From Glycine soja (lineage: Eukaryota > Streptophyta > Magnoliopsida > Fabales > Fabaceae), in NCBI RefSeq assembly GCF_004193775.1, contig NC_041019.1:31828758-31892757 (forward strand): a DNA stretch of 64,000 nucleotides. The letters are read 5' to 3'. The notes below the pieces were generated by a model. That model was not told where the DNA came from, did no database searches, and worked only from the letters and a program-made list of their open reading frames with translations. Shown piece by piece: positions 33,240 through 45,287 of the stretch (position 1 is its first letter; each line of letters opens with the position of its first letter). Made by a program: the position numbers and the translations under genes.

Positions 33240-36200
33240 TCAGTCCTGAGCAGGCGGTGGTGGTGGAGGTTGAGAAGGTGGTGGTGAAGATGGAAGAGAT
33301 GGTTGAATAGAGAGCCAGAATTGCTCATTCTCTTGTCGTTGGTGTTCAGCGAAAGTCTCCATGTCTTGGCCAATCATATCTTCTACTTGATCGCAAGTGA
33401 CAGTGGCTAGTTGTGCATAGTTGAGAGGAGCGGGGTCGGGACTAGTAGAATAAACTATAACAACATTATGTTCGCCCTTATCTCGAGAAGTAGCCTTATT
33501 TGAAGTTCTAGATTGCTTGAACGCAGGGTCTTGAACATGGTGTTGAATTTCATTAGCCATAGCTACATTGGACACCTCAAGATTTTCTTCCATAACACTA
33601 GTGTTCGTAGGATCAATGGTGACCCCACATACAATGGTGTTGGCCATAGCTTTGGCAGATGATTGAACTTGGATAGAGGAAGCAATATCATTTGCAAAAA
33701 TAGCAGCTTCTTCTTCATCCTTTTACCTTTTTTGAACTTCATGGAGCTGAGTCACATGAGCTATCATCTGATCATGAGTCATCTTCTGCAAATTGTAAGT
33801 GCCTTTATACTGAATAGTGGGAGGGTTGAGAAAACATTGAATGAAGGGGTAGTTGTCAACATCCTTGGTGAAGAAGACTCAAGCATCATCAAAGTGTTAC
33901 ATCTTGACAAGATGTAACACTTGAATGACTTTGCAATGCTCAACATTGTTGCTTCCATCATAGCCAAATATGAAGGCTTCATGAAAGTCCATCCACATGA
34001 TCTGACTCCAAAAGGTCTTGACATCATGGGCATCAGGAGTGCAAATTAGTTGTTTCCCATTAAACAGTGAGCTCTAGTTTCAGGGAAAGTTAACAATCTC
34101 CATCTTCATGCTCTTTGTGGGCATCTCTTCAGTATAGTAAAGCTTAAATCCTTTTTCTTTGTAGCATCCTAAACAGGTAGAGGCAGACTCACTTTATCAA
34201 CAACCATCTTGATATTAGTGGCTCTCGAGATGTGCAGACCAGGAAGGTAGGCTATGGCTTGATCTCTCAAGTACATTTGTTCATGCAATTTGACAAGGGA
34301 TGAGCAATCTTCTTATGAAAGATTGAGATCAGTTGGATGCACAGGTAAAAGTTTAGTGATGGGCCTCCATGGGGGCACCTTCTGAAACTCTATCTTTGGA
34401 GGTTCCACTTCTTGTGAAAGGTCCCTTCAATGTTTCACTAATAGATCCCAAGAGATACTGCTTTGAGAGCTCTTTTTATCCTTCAACTTCTGCATACTAC
34501 GACATGTTTGAGTGGAGGTCACCTCTGTAGATGGTTTAACTTGTTGTTGAGTTCAAGGTGCGAGCCAGTGAGGAGACATCTTGACAAAGTTGGGCTGCAC
34601 TGGACAAGTCCATTATGGACGAGGAAGATGAACTATGACATCTGATGATAGAGCCTTAAAGGCCTCAGACAGAGTGTGCTCATAGTCATATTGTGTCCAG
34701 ACAGGTGCTTGGATAGTTATGGTTTCCTTTACCATAGGTTCAGAAAATAAAATTTTATAATAAGGGGTTGTTGCAGCCTACCTTATGACAAGAGTGCGGG
34801 TGAAAAGCCAAAGGAGCATCTTCCAAAAAGGAAAATGTGTGGGAGTCACCACCAATGTTTATTCGAGGAAAACGTTAGAAAAACCAAAAAAGAGGTCTGC
34901 GAATTTTGAAAAGAAGGGTTCGAGAGTTGTTTACGCATAGGGAAGGTATAAGTACCCCACGCGCCCATCACAAGGGGCAACAACCTTTAATTGAGTGTGC
35001 AAAAATGTGACTTCAATATTATTTATTTTCCCTTTTTATATTTTTTTTTTATTTTTTTGGGGTCGACAAGGGGGCTGTCCTTGCTCCTACGTATCCTCAG
35101 GTGCGATGAGGAATCAGACCTACGAGTTCTTTAAGTCTGAATGCTTGTGTGTTAAATTGGTTTCTTATGTTTTTGAAAGATTTATTTTAATTGCAAACAA
35201 AAAGTCGTTTAAGGCGTTGGACCTTGACGATGTTTTAAATTTTGAAAAGTAGAAAGAATCATTAAGGCGTTGGACCTTGAAACGGTCTTTTAAATTTGAA
35301 AAGCGGAGAGAATCGTTAAGGCGTTGGACCTTGAAACGATCTCAAGTGATATTTGATAAAAAGAAATTAGTTATAAGTTGGTTTTATCTTGGTTTGTTTA
35401 TTAACTTTCAATCTCTTTAAAGACAACTTTATAACACTAGTGATCGATTAAGATTGAAATTTGCAAAGAAAAATGAGATCACCGATGATAGATGGAGAAG
35501 ATGGATGTGCACGTAATAACAAGGGGGACCCCTAAGGGTACATAGATCACATTCAAATCTTAAAAACAAAACTAACTAACAGTCGCACAAAGAACACCGA
35601 ACAAGGAACAATGTAGGGAATGATCGCGGTCACGATTCGGTAGCGCCTCGGCTTTGTTTTCTCTTCTTTCTTCTTTTTCTTTCTTAATTCTCTCAATTCT
35701 CTCCACTTCTGACCCTTGGAACCCTTTAAAACACCCCTAGGACGCCTATTTATAGGCAAAGGGTCACTTTGGGGCAGTTGCAGCTCGCCTAAGCGAGCTG
35801 GAACTTAGTGCTGAAGAAATGAGCTCGCCTAGGCGAGTTGGTTTCTTCACCATGAAGCTATTTGGTGGCCCATGCGAGCCAGAGGCTAGCCTGGGCGAGC
35901 TAGGGTCCAGGAAAACCAAGGAAAAGACCCTTTTCCCCCCTTTTTTGGTATTTTTTGCATTCTTGATGAAAACACTGAATGATCATCTGTTTCATATTGT
36001 AACTGACGTTCAACATCATAAGTCAACTAGCAAGGATCAAAAGATCAACGAACGATACTCCTCAGATGAAATTAGGCAATGACATGGGTCTCATATGTAG
36101 GATTACCATTAATGAATGTTAGAGGAAACCTTTGAACATCAGTTAAGGGTTTCCTTGGAGCAACCCTTTTAAATCTACTCTGATGAAGAAGTGATGGAGG

Positions 36201-37364
36201 TAAGCACAGTTTAGTGGAGGGGAGAGATAGGAGTACCATTTGTGGACTCGTTATCTGATGATGAAGAGGTTAGATCCTCCTTGTTTCCAGTAAATGAAAC
36301 TGCCCATTCTTTGTCACCAATCTTTGGGTTGGCCTTGGTTGCCCTCGTCTTGATACATCTTAGAATAGCAAAGGGGATGAGAAACACTTGGGGTTCTAAG
36401 ACTGGTCGAACTTTCTTATCTCTTTTTGGTGCAAGGGAAACTAGTGCAGTTGCTTTCCTCTTTCGCCAGGCCACTTGAATTAGACCTTCATCATCTTCAT
36501 CAGTCTCACTTAGGTCTTTCAACCTTTGTGGGACTGAGGTCATGACCGGTGGAACAGACACAATAGACTTATGACTTCTTTTAGTCCTGTGCTCCCTGGC
36601 AAGAAGTTCCTTTTCTTCTTCATCCTTTTGAGATTGTTTTTTGGTCTTCTTTCTTTTCTATTGCTGAACAATGATCTTTTGAATCATTCTCAAAATACCA
36701 AAGTTATTCAAACCTTAGTTTTCATCAGCAATGGCTTTGGTTAGCCTTTTTTGTTTTCTCTTATTAATAGCATCCAGGTCCACCTAATGAGCCTCCTTTA
36801 GACTTTGTTCTAAATCAACCTTCATAGCTTTCAGGTTAGTCTTGCTAAACTTTTGTTGTTTAGTAACAACTGAACCTTTGGCTATTAGGGTGTGCTTATA
36901 GTTTTTGTCCATCTTGTTGAAAACATGGGATACTCCTTGATCCCACAAGAGCTTGTTGATGAAGGTTGCATAGTAGATGTCATCCTGACCACCTAAGCCC
37001 TTTAGTTTCCTCCCAGCCCTCCTATAAGTACTTCCCTCACGTAGACATCCTGTTGCCTTAGCAATAGTGTTGTAGGACAACACTACCTTTACTCCCAAAA
37101 CCTTGGATGCTACAGTCTTCTTATTGACAAACTCAACATGCCTCTAGAAGGTTTTGATGAGTTCAAGGTATATGGTTTGTGGTTTTTTGAAGAAGGCTTT
37201 GGTACCACAGAACAACAAAGTCTCATTGAGCTTTAGACCCACTTTTTCGAGTTCTTGAATGTCAAAAAGTGTTCTACATGAATGGATGGCTCATTATCTT
37301 TGGGGATGGTAGTGATTTCCATGGTTGGGATAGTCTCAGTAGTAGGGGTGTTTGCAGAGGCCAT
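33240..37364 (-). pseudogene. Broken second ORF of the Sirevirus-like element (env-like position)
   Basis: Scattered minus-strand frames in the place where SIRE1-type elements carry an extra ORF often called envelope-like. A plausible start codon is at 37362-37364 (MASANTPTTE). Frames at 37098-36784 (basic, GGQDDIYYATFINKLLWDQG), 36561-36211 (acidic and Ser-rich) and 33647-33240 (ending in a Pro-rich tail) are separated by stops, frameshifts and an inserted LTR at 34786-36084. I recognise no membrane-fusion features. The function of such ORFs is unproven, and this copy is dead. Confidence 0.6.
34786..36084 (-). mobile_element. Ogre-type solo LTR (1.3 kb) in the Sirevirus-like element
   Basis: In minus orientation it starts TGTCATTGCCTAATTTC, matching TGTCATACCCTAATTTC at 45288 and 50469, and ends near 34786. 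Shared inner landmarks are 'ggagtcaccaccaatgttta', the 'gggaaggtataagtacccc' block, 'gtcgacaaggggg', 'gctcctacgtatcctcag' and three 'aaggcgttggaccttgaaac' repeats. It also carries 'agctcgcctaagcgagctgg' palindromes not seen in the other copies, so it is a different subfamily. No matching target duplication was found (cctta left, tgggt right). Confidence 0.8.
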
Positions 37365-37369
37365 TGTAG

Positions 37370-38727
37370 AGTGTTCAGAGCTAGGGTTTGAATTCTTGAA
37401 AGAGAATTTGAAGTGTTTTCAGAGAGAGCGTTATGCCAAGAGTTTGGACGTAGTAAGGTTTTATAGTGGACTTTTTGGCTTTTTCAAAAACAATCATTAG
37501 GCCCGCTTTCCGAAATTGACTTAGCATAAAGCGTCACAACATTTTGTTATGAAAACATTGCGAGTGTGTGTTAGAGTCTAGTGGATGATGTATCCTTGGA
37601 TTCAATAGTGGACGCCATATAGAGATTAAATCAATCATTAACAAAGATCATTCAAGTTGACTTCTTAACAGAATCAACCTTTCTTTAGTTAATGGTTTTG
37701 TAAGATATCAACAAGTTGATCATCAGTGGGTACAAACTTTAAGTCCACTGTCTCATTTTGAACATGATCTCTTATAAAATGATGTTTAAGTTTTTTATGC
37801 TTTGCTCTAGAATGCAATGTTGGGTTTTTAATAAGACTTATAGCAGTTTTATCGTCACAAAAGATGGGAACTTTACTCTCATAAACATTGTAGTTTTCAA
37901 GTTGATTCTTTATCCAGAGAAGTTGAGCGCAACAACTTGCTGCTAATAGTGGACAATGCAGTTAAGCCTTGCTTTTTGCATGTCCAAGTTACTAATTTGC
38001 CATCTATAAAGTTACAACTTCCACTTGTGCTTTTTTTTTCAACTTTATCACCAACATAGTCTGCATTGTAATAGCTTGTGAGTATGAAACTTTCTCTTCT
38101 TTTGAACATAAGACCAAGGTTAGGAGTTCCAATTAGATATCTAAATATACGTTTAACTACAGTTAGATGAACTTTCCTTGGTTCTTTTTGAAATCTTGCA
38201 CATAGACAAACACTGAACATGATATCAGGTCTGGATGTAGTGAGATAGAGTAGTGAACCAATCATGGCTTTATACTGAGTCTCATCCACCTTCGTTGATT
38301 CCTTGTCTAGTCCAAGGTATGTAGTGGGGTGAATAGGAGTCTTCATTTCTTTTGCATCACTCATGTTGAATTTCTTCAGTAATTCTTTCACATTCTTGGT
38401 ATGATGAATGCAAATACCTTGGGGTGTTTGTTTTATATATAATCCAAGAAAGAATTTCAGCTTTCCCATCATTCTCATTTCAAATTCAATCTGCATCAAC
38501 TTAGAAAAACCTTCACTAAGCATTTCATTAGTGGCACCGAAAATGACATTGTCCACATATACTTGCACTAATAAAATTTGAGAATCATAGATTTTGTGAA
38601 AGACTATTGTGTCAACCTTTCCTCGCTCAAATCCATTTTTCAAGAGAAATGAATTTAGTTTTTTCATACCGTGCTTATATATGAATCCAAAAAGAGTATA
38701 ATTTACGTATGTAATTATATATGACAT
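37370..38727 (-). pseudogene. Copia reverse transcriptase and RNase H, partial
   Basis: The 38727-37897 frame contains the C-terminal half of a Ty1/copia RT: the catalytic motif YVDNVIFGATN (family YVDDIIFG, the second Asp here Asn), MGKLKFFLGLYIKQ, YLTTSRPDIMFSV, and the start of RNase H (YYNADYVGD). A shift near 37900-37960 moves to another frame with the rest of RNase H (FCDDKTAISLIKNP, KHHFIRDHV, VDILTKPL). The N-terminal half is absent. The Asp-to-Asn change in the active site and the truncation make it inactive. Confidence 0.85.
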
Positions 38728-38756
38728 TTTGTATTACATATTAAATATGTTAAATA

Positions 38757-39325
38757 AGACTCCCTCTTATCTCTATTTTAAGCAACAAAAAGTACATGTT
38801 TTGTTGGTCTCAAATATAAGCAAAAGTTAAATAACTTTGTCTTATTTAATGAGATTCTAACTTCATAATGTCCTTCATTTAATAGGACCAAAGACCTTTT
38901 TTATGTTTGATACTCCCTCCATCCCAAAATGACTACAATTTTAGCCTTTAAAAAAAAATTGACTGATGCCCTCACTTTTCAATGAGATATTCAAACATCT
39001 ATTCCAATGTTATCTTGTAATAAATAATGTTGTCTTGGAAAAGCCTAACAATATGTTTATTGAAATTAAGAGAGAGAATAAGGATATTTTAGTAAAATTG
39101 GTTCTCAATAAATGTGAATTCTCTTGGAATGCTAGCTTCCTTGGTCCTTGTAAAAAAACTTTAAACATCAGTCATTTTGGAATGGGGGTAGTATCAAGTT
39201 TTAATGAATGATAGTTTAGAAAAACAACTTATTGTTGTTTTGGGATCAACACAATTTGATAAAATTAACTAATTTCTTAATAAGTGTGAAGTCATTATTT
39301 TTCTTATAATAGACCGGAGGAGTAT
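38757..39325. mobile_element. Outer Stowaway-like MITE, interrupted
   Basis: The left end 'actccctcttatctctattttaag' faces the right end 'cttataatagaccggaggagt', which is its imperfect inverse in the Stowaway style. The interior is AT-rich and noncoding. It is interrupted by a second MITE at 38913-39191. TA follows the right end; the left flank is not a clean TA. Confidence 0.5.
38913..39191. mobile_element. Stowaway-type MITE (Tc1/mariner), TA target
   Basis: 279 bp. Left end ctccctccatcccaaaatga and right end tcattttggaatgggggtag form inverted repeats of about 20 bp with a few mismatches. TA flanks both sides (38911-38912 and 39192-39193). The CTCCCTCC start is the hallmark of Stowaway elements. 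No transposase. The short ORF inside is incidental. Confidence 0.85.
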
Positions 39326-40140
39326 TATAAGAAATATGCTCCACCTTTAACTTTTATTATTTTTAAATATATAATTTATTTATTTTTATTTCAAATCAGT
39401 CCACATATTTGTTAAATTTATTAATGAAAATGACATGGAAAGAGGAGAAATATATTGAGAAAAAGAAAAGGTAGAAAGAGAAAATGATAAATATGATATA
39501 CAATGTGGTGGAAAAGGTAAAGGAAGATAGAGAGAAAAATGGAATGAAAGTGAAATATAATAGAGTTTAACATATGCATATTGTTATTCATTAATTAAAA
39601 AATTTCTTGAAGGCTAAATCCATATTTTTGTTAAGCTATACTGTTAATTTTGCTTTTTGCGTCATATATGTTGCAGCTTAACCAATGGTATTGGGTTTGA
39701 GTTTAAGGTTTGCAATCACGTTAATTAGATATTTGAAGAGAGAGCTTCTCCACCCATAGTTGCCCTACCCATCTCGAATAAGATTGTCTCAAGTGGAGGA
39801 CACATGTGACACAAAGAGAAAAAAAGTTATAACATGAATTTGATAATTAAAAGGTTAAAAAATCATTTTTATTATTATATGTAAATATTAATAATGTATT
39901 AATTAACTATATATTGTTATAAATTAATAATGTTATAATTTTTTTTGCTTGATTTTCTATGTTTTTTATTTTATTAAAATATGAGTTGAATGTATCATCA
40001 TCCAATTTTATTTAAGTTATTCAATTTGGACTTTTGGAATCACTATATATTATATGTTTATTGGGTCAGTCCAATATGCAAGAGTGTTTAATTTGTGTAT
40101 AAGACTTAATGGGCTTAATATCCATCATAGTTAAATGACA
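39326..40140. other. AT-rich intergenic DNA
   Basis: No gene or clear repeat boundary seen. Confidence 0.5.
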
Positions 40141-40860
40141 GGTTAAGGGCACTGCTACGCGCACCTAACAAAATTGCTGGTACATCCAGTAATTTCACAA
40201 ATTTCCCATTTTGCCCTTTTGTAAAAGGATATGAATCAGTTGATTTGTGGGCCTCTTACGGATTACAGATCAACTGATCCGCATGAGCTGATCCGTGCTC
40301 GTACGGATTACATAATCCGTATGAGTTAATTCGTATGACTCATACAGATCACGTAATCCGTATGAGTTAACTCATACGGATTACATGATCCGTAAGTATT
40401 TTTTTTTTCAAAAATATGTTTTTTTAATTTATTAATATATTAAATTTTTTAATAGTAAATACTTTTTATTTATAAAAAATATACAGATTAAATAATTCGT
40501 ATGGGTTATATTAAAATTAATTGTCACAAAATTTATTATTTAAATGCATTAAATATACATTAGAAAGTTTAGTGTTATGTATAATAACATTATTTATTTT
40601 ATAACATAATTGACCTATTAACTTAGTTGGTTAGAGTGTTGTGTTAATAACATGAAAGTCACAGGTTTGATTCTTGCTTGGACCATTAATTTTAAATTAA
40701 TTCATAATACATATTTAAACAAAAATAAAAAAAACTTTCGGATTGGACTTATCCAGATCAACTGATCGGTGGGCCTCATGTGGGCTTATACGAACCAACA
40801 CCCCTCTAGTTTGCTGTGGGAGCTCATTTACTTCGTCCAAGAGTTAGTACGTATAAGAGG
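40141..40860. repeat. Repeat region with palindromic 'atccgtat' motifs
   Basis: At 40248-40400 the words 'tacggatta', 'aatccgta' and 'atccgtatgagt' alternate in both orientations, about ten times in 150 bp, giving several overlapping palindromes. A decayed tRNA copy follows at 40612-40685, and a further 'cggattggacttatccagat' lies near 40740. It looks like one dispersed element, but I cannot mark its ends. Confidence 0.5.
40612..40685 (+). pseudogene. tRNA-Ile(AAU) pseudogene
   Basis: 74 nt with the length and order of a plant tRNA-Ile: D-arm 'agttggttagag', anticodon loop 'gttaataac' (anticodon AAT), T-loop region 'caggtttgatt'. Nearly all differences from the tRNA-Ile I recall are C-to-T or G-to-A. 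The acceptor and T stems no longer pair fully, so it should not be functional. It may be a SINE head or a stray tRNA copy. Confidence 0.7.
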
Positions 40861-43020
40861 GGAGATCAAGAGGAATGCCAAAAAGTTGTAATATGGATTT
40901 GATAATTAAAGGGTCAAAAGATTGTTTTTATATCATGTAAACATTTATAATGTACCAATTAACTATATATAGAGAAGGGGAGAAAGGGAGAGAGTGAAAT
41001 AAAATTTTTAATTAGAAAAGAAATTTATTTCACAATCTATTTTATATGTATGTTATCTCTAACTACATTACTAAAAAGGGAGTGTTTTTAGAACGGCAAT
41101 GATATGATATAGGTAGAATACTATAGTGTCTTCATACTTCCGTTTGAAAAGAAAAAATACCCATACTCAATCACATACTAAGGTGGATAGCAATGTTAAT
41201 CCCATCACGTATATTCAATGGATACATATACTTCTATACTTATACTCGGTACACGCACTTTCATTAAAGTTTTAGACAAAATTTATATTTAATATTTAAT
41301 TTAAAATAATATATAAAATTTTGTTTTACATTTTATCAAATACAATATTATTGATCAAAGCTCTATGATTAATTATTTCTGACACTTCACTGTCAATATA
41401 TAAAAAAGACAAATTTGTACAGTCTATCTTTTAAACATAGTTAATATAAAAAAATAATTGAATAATTAAAAAAACTACCTTTAGAAGTTATAATAACTAT
41501 AAATATTGTTAATAATATGTTTGAAGCAATTAATGTACTTGATAAAGAATATAATATTTTTATATAATTTAATTTTTTTTAGTAATGTACATATTATCTA
41601 AAAATTTAATTTATACACATTATCAAATGAAAAATGTTTTTACGTAGCTATCAAATAAAATCTGATTATCTTATTCATCAGTATATATAATGTTGTCATA
41701 TACTAAATTCCAATAGACAATTTTTTACGCATACTATAAATATTTTAATTATTTTATCACATGCTATTCATCAACATAATATTTGGATATAGTGCATTTC
41801 TATTAGGTATGAGTATATAATATTTTACACTATTAATACATACAAATTAAACATATATTTTTGGTTCTTTTTAGCGAATAATTACTCTATTTGTTTATGG
41901 TATTTTTGCGGCTATTCATGGGTAAGAGTAGATTTCTTTTAAATTTTTTAAGAATCTTAGGTTGAATATATTAAATTTTTATGTTTAATATGAGTGTTTT
42001 AAAATCCATTTATTGTAATCTAACGTTCTCAGAAATCATGTTTTATTTAAATGTATGTTTAATATTATTCATTTTTTAATTGACCTTACTCAATGTTGTT
42101 GACTTAGTTAACAATGATATGATGGAGTGTGGGATTTTTTCTACAATATTGGAAATAGTTTTCAGGAGACACTCCACAATAACATAGTAGCAATATATAT
42201 TTTTCCCACGATTTAATTTTCACCCCAGATACCATTTTCACAATTATTTCTCAGTTGGCAGAAATCAGTTTTCGCACTAATCATTCAAAAATAATTCGTA
42301 TTTCAATTTTAAAAATTTTGAGAAAATTTAGACATGCTCTACAAAGGTAATTTCAAAACATATATATAACTCCCACATAAAAATAACCACAGAAATTATT
42401 TTTTTCTTCTCAATTTACAGCGCAAAGTAGATTCTGGAAAACACAATAAATATTTAAAATAAAATATGAAAATTGCTTTCAAAATTCCAGAAAAATTCAG
42501 AGACATTACACATCTTTAGCAGAAAGGGTTTATGGCCTCATTTCATGAAAACACTCCATTAAAACAATTTAGCCGTTCAAAAGATATATCATAGGGCAGA
42601 TTTAGAGAAATCCAAAAATAAATCAATTAAGAAATTTTTTGGATATGGAGTTTAGAGAGACAAAGGAGGAAATGAGAAGCATTCAAGGAAAGAGAGAAAA
42701 ATGAAATTTTCTCTCTCTCTTCCCTCCATAGGGTTGACTGTAGTGGTGTGAGGGGGAAGGGTCCTTGCTTTTAGGGTTCCCTTAATGAGTAGGGTCATGG
42801 GCCTTTAGGTTCATTTGAGTCCATTTCATTTTAGGTTTAAGAGGTTTTAATTACTTAAAAACCTTCTTAATTATCCAATTAGGTCCTTAATCTTGTCATT
42901 TTAAATTTTTAAATCTCAATCCATACACTACTAATTATTTAATTCAGTTCCACCTAACTTCAATTTCTAAAAATACAATTAGGCTTTAATTAGATATGTA
43001 ATACTGGTGTGAACTGATAT
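40861..43020. other. Intergenic DNA with LTR-like debris
   Basis: No gene supported. The segment at about 41080-41280 has 'catactcaat' and 'atacttata' words that recall small dispersed repeats, and 42120-43010 has the texture of a decayed minus-strand LTR (CT repeats, TA-rich leader), but neither has ends I can define. Confidence 0.35.
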
Positions 43021-45204
43021 GACCCGATCAACTTTGCAGTTAAATGTTGGAATTTTGGTAAGAATATCAAATCGTTCAAGTAGCACAATGATAAGTAAAT
43101 ATCATCTTCACAAGAACTTGTGTGCAATTGGATAATTAATAGTATAATATCTAGACTACGAATATTGAAAATTAAAGGTAACTAAATATAAATAGCAAAT
43201 TGCACAAAGATAAAGAAATCAAGGAAGGAGATTAAGGGAAGAATTAATCAGGGAGATTTTGATTTTTTAATTTTAACAAATGCTTGATATGCAAAGAAAA
43301 TCAAAGTAATATAAATGAGAGAAAATTGTTGGGATTTGACTTCCTTAAATCAACCTAACATTTATTACTAATTATTCTTATTCTATTAAGTTAATGTTAT
43401 CATTAATCTATAATTTATTTAACGTTAACAGTGTAAGCGAGAAAACCTAAGTCCCTTAATCACAATATCAATCCCTTGAGTAGTATAATTAATTGACTTG
43501 CATTATGAACGAGGATCTAACAATGACCAATAATCTTTACCCTATCCCTAGACATAAAGTTCATTGGTTGTCCTCTTCAGTTTACAATTCAATTGAATTT
43601 TTCAATTACAATCAAATAGAAAGAATCATGCACTCAAGTGATCAAACCAAGAGCAAGCAATAAGTATGGAAGAGAAACAATAACAATACTTAATTAAATA
43701 GAAAAATGTAGTATTTACATAGAAGGAGATTCAATTACATCAAACCCCAACAAGAAAGGAACTAGTTGCTCATAGCCATAAGAGAAGAAGCAACTAATAG
43801 AGAGACAATGAAAGATGAATCCCTATGCATGGAAGCTATCAAGAAATGTCTATGGCCTTTTCGCCTTTCAAAACTCAAGGATTTGGAACCCTTTTTCGTA
43901 GCCTAAAATGTCTATTTACATTTTTGGTACAATTAGGGTCAAAGCCAATCAAAACAAACAAAAAAAATGCAACCTCTAAATTCATGTTGAATGCAAGCCA
44001 TGGCCATGGTGTCTACTCGCTATGATAAATTCTGATTTTAAAAATTGACCTCCTGACATCTGTCATGTCCATGGTAGCTATCACAGGCAGCCCATGGCAC
44101 ATTCTAGTTGTGAAAATTGCTATTTTTCTTCATTTTTCTTGATAGCCTCTTCTTTGTTTGATCCAAGCTTCAACAAAGTTTTCAAGTGCTCTTTCTTCAT
44201 AATACACCTTTCTAAAAACAAACCTCAAAAATTCCTGAGTGATAAAAAGTGAATTTAGTCCTAAATGACAAAATGAATTCAAACCTAATGAATAAATATG
44301 AAAAAACACTGTATAAATACCACACATAATTAAACTAGTGGACCAAGGGTTAGTATGACCAAGATTAATTCATGTATGTTTTTATTTTCTTTCAAAAGTT
44401 TGAAACATCGAATTTAGACTAAGAATGAAAGAAAGGGACAAGTCAATGAAAGAAGTATTGAATAAATGAAATGACCTTGATCTATGAACTGAAGAACAAA
44501 TCACATTGTCTTATCATCGTCGAACCACCCACTGCCATCGCATGAACACCCATTAACTGTCGTTGTAACTCGGGCATGTTGAAGCTTGTCTTAGCATCAT
44601 CATACCAGGTAGCATCCATGCCATATTCGCATGCACCTTCCACCATGCCGTCGCACTTGCACCAACGACCATGCTATCTCACCAGGTTTTGAGTTCTAGT
44701 TTGTCTCATATTCAGATTTGTTAAGATAGAGCGGTGATAGTTGGCTAGCAAAGAGGCAAGGAGCTGCTGATTAGTTTAGGATTTTAGTGGAAATAGGCCT
44801 TTGGGCAAAATATTTTAAAGTAGAGTATTGTTATTAACACTACCAAAAATTCAATTCACACTACCCATGTGGGTAAATTTTTAGTAATTTCCAAAAATAC
44901 CATTCCAAAGGAAATACGTTATTGTTGTAGATTTTGTATGTGATTATACAACGAAAATGTATTTTCTTTGGAAGGATATTTTTTGTAGACATCCCATGTT
45001 TAAGATTTTGTATGCACCCCATGTTCACACAACGAAATCATGATTCTATTATGAGTTTCAAAAATTAAAAAAGTGGAATCACAATTCCGTTGTCAAAGAC
45101 ACAGTAGAATCAGGATTCCATTGGACAAAAAAAAAATTACCTTGGCTAGAATTGGTCTAATGAGAGAGAGGAGAAGATAAATTAGGAAGGGGGTGGGTAG
45201 GGGG
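43021..45204. other. Intergenic DNA, repetitive texture
   Basis: The segment starting near 43060 ('aatcgttcaagtagcacaat') resembles a noncoding repeat found near plant gypsy elements and is distantly like the one near 4255. Short ORFs at 43825 and 44130 have no recognisable similarity. No gene supported. Confidence 0.35.
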
Positions 45205-45287
45205 TGATGTAAGCTCCATTGGAGCTTTTAGGCCTAGGATCTTCTTCATCAATGGATTCTTTTGCTACTTGGAAGATGAATGGCAGC
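45205..45287 (-). mobile_element. End of a gypsy B-related LTR, cut by the first Ogre element
   Basis: In minus orientation it ends ...GGAGCTTACATCA at 45205 and contains 'gatgaagaagatcc' and 'gccattcatcttc', as at the 3' end of the gypsy B LTRs (25330-25430). The sequence stops exactly where the Ogre LTR begins, so the Ogre element inserted into it. Confidence 0.75.

Larger units (their letters stand above)
32700..38705 (-). mobile_element. Sirevirus-like Ty1/copia element, 5' truncated
   Basis: On the minus strand the order is the RT C-terminal half, RNase H, a second ORF region, a purine tract (read on minus: aaaaaaaggggagat, 32956-32970), then an LTR beginning TGTTAGGTTTGG at 32955. An extra ORF between pol and the 3' LTR is the layout of soybean SIRE1 and other Sireviruses. 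The element begins abruptly in RT near 38705, so gag, protease, integrase and the 5' LTR are missing. An Ogre-type solo LTR interrupts the second ORF. The outer LTR end is not located. Confidence 0.75.

Noticed and set aside
33240..33647. Proline-rich host protein
   Set aside because: It lies in line with the broken second ORF of the Sirevirus-like element, between its pol and 3' LTR, and has no domain of its own.
35553..35759. Basic Arg/Lys-rich minus-strand ORF
   Set aside because: It falls entirely inside the Ogre-type solo LTR and has no counterpart in the other LTR copies.
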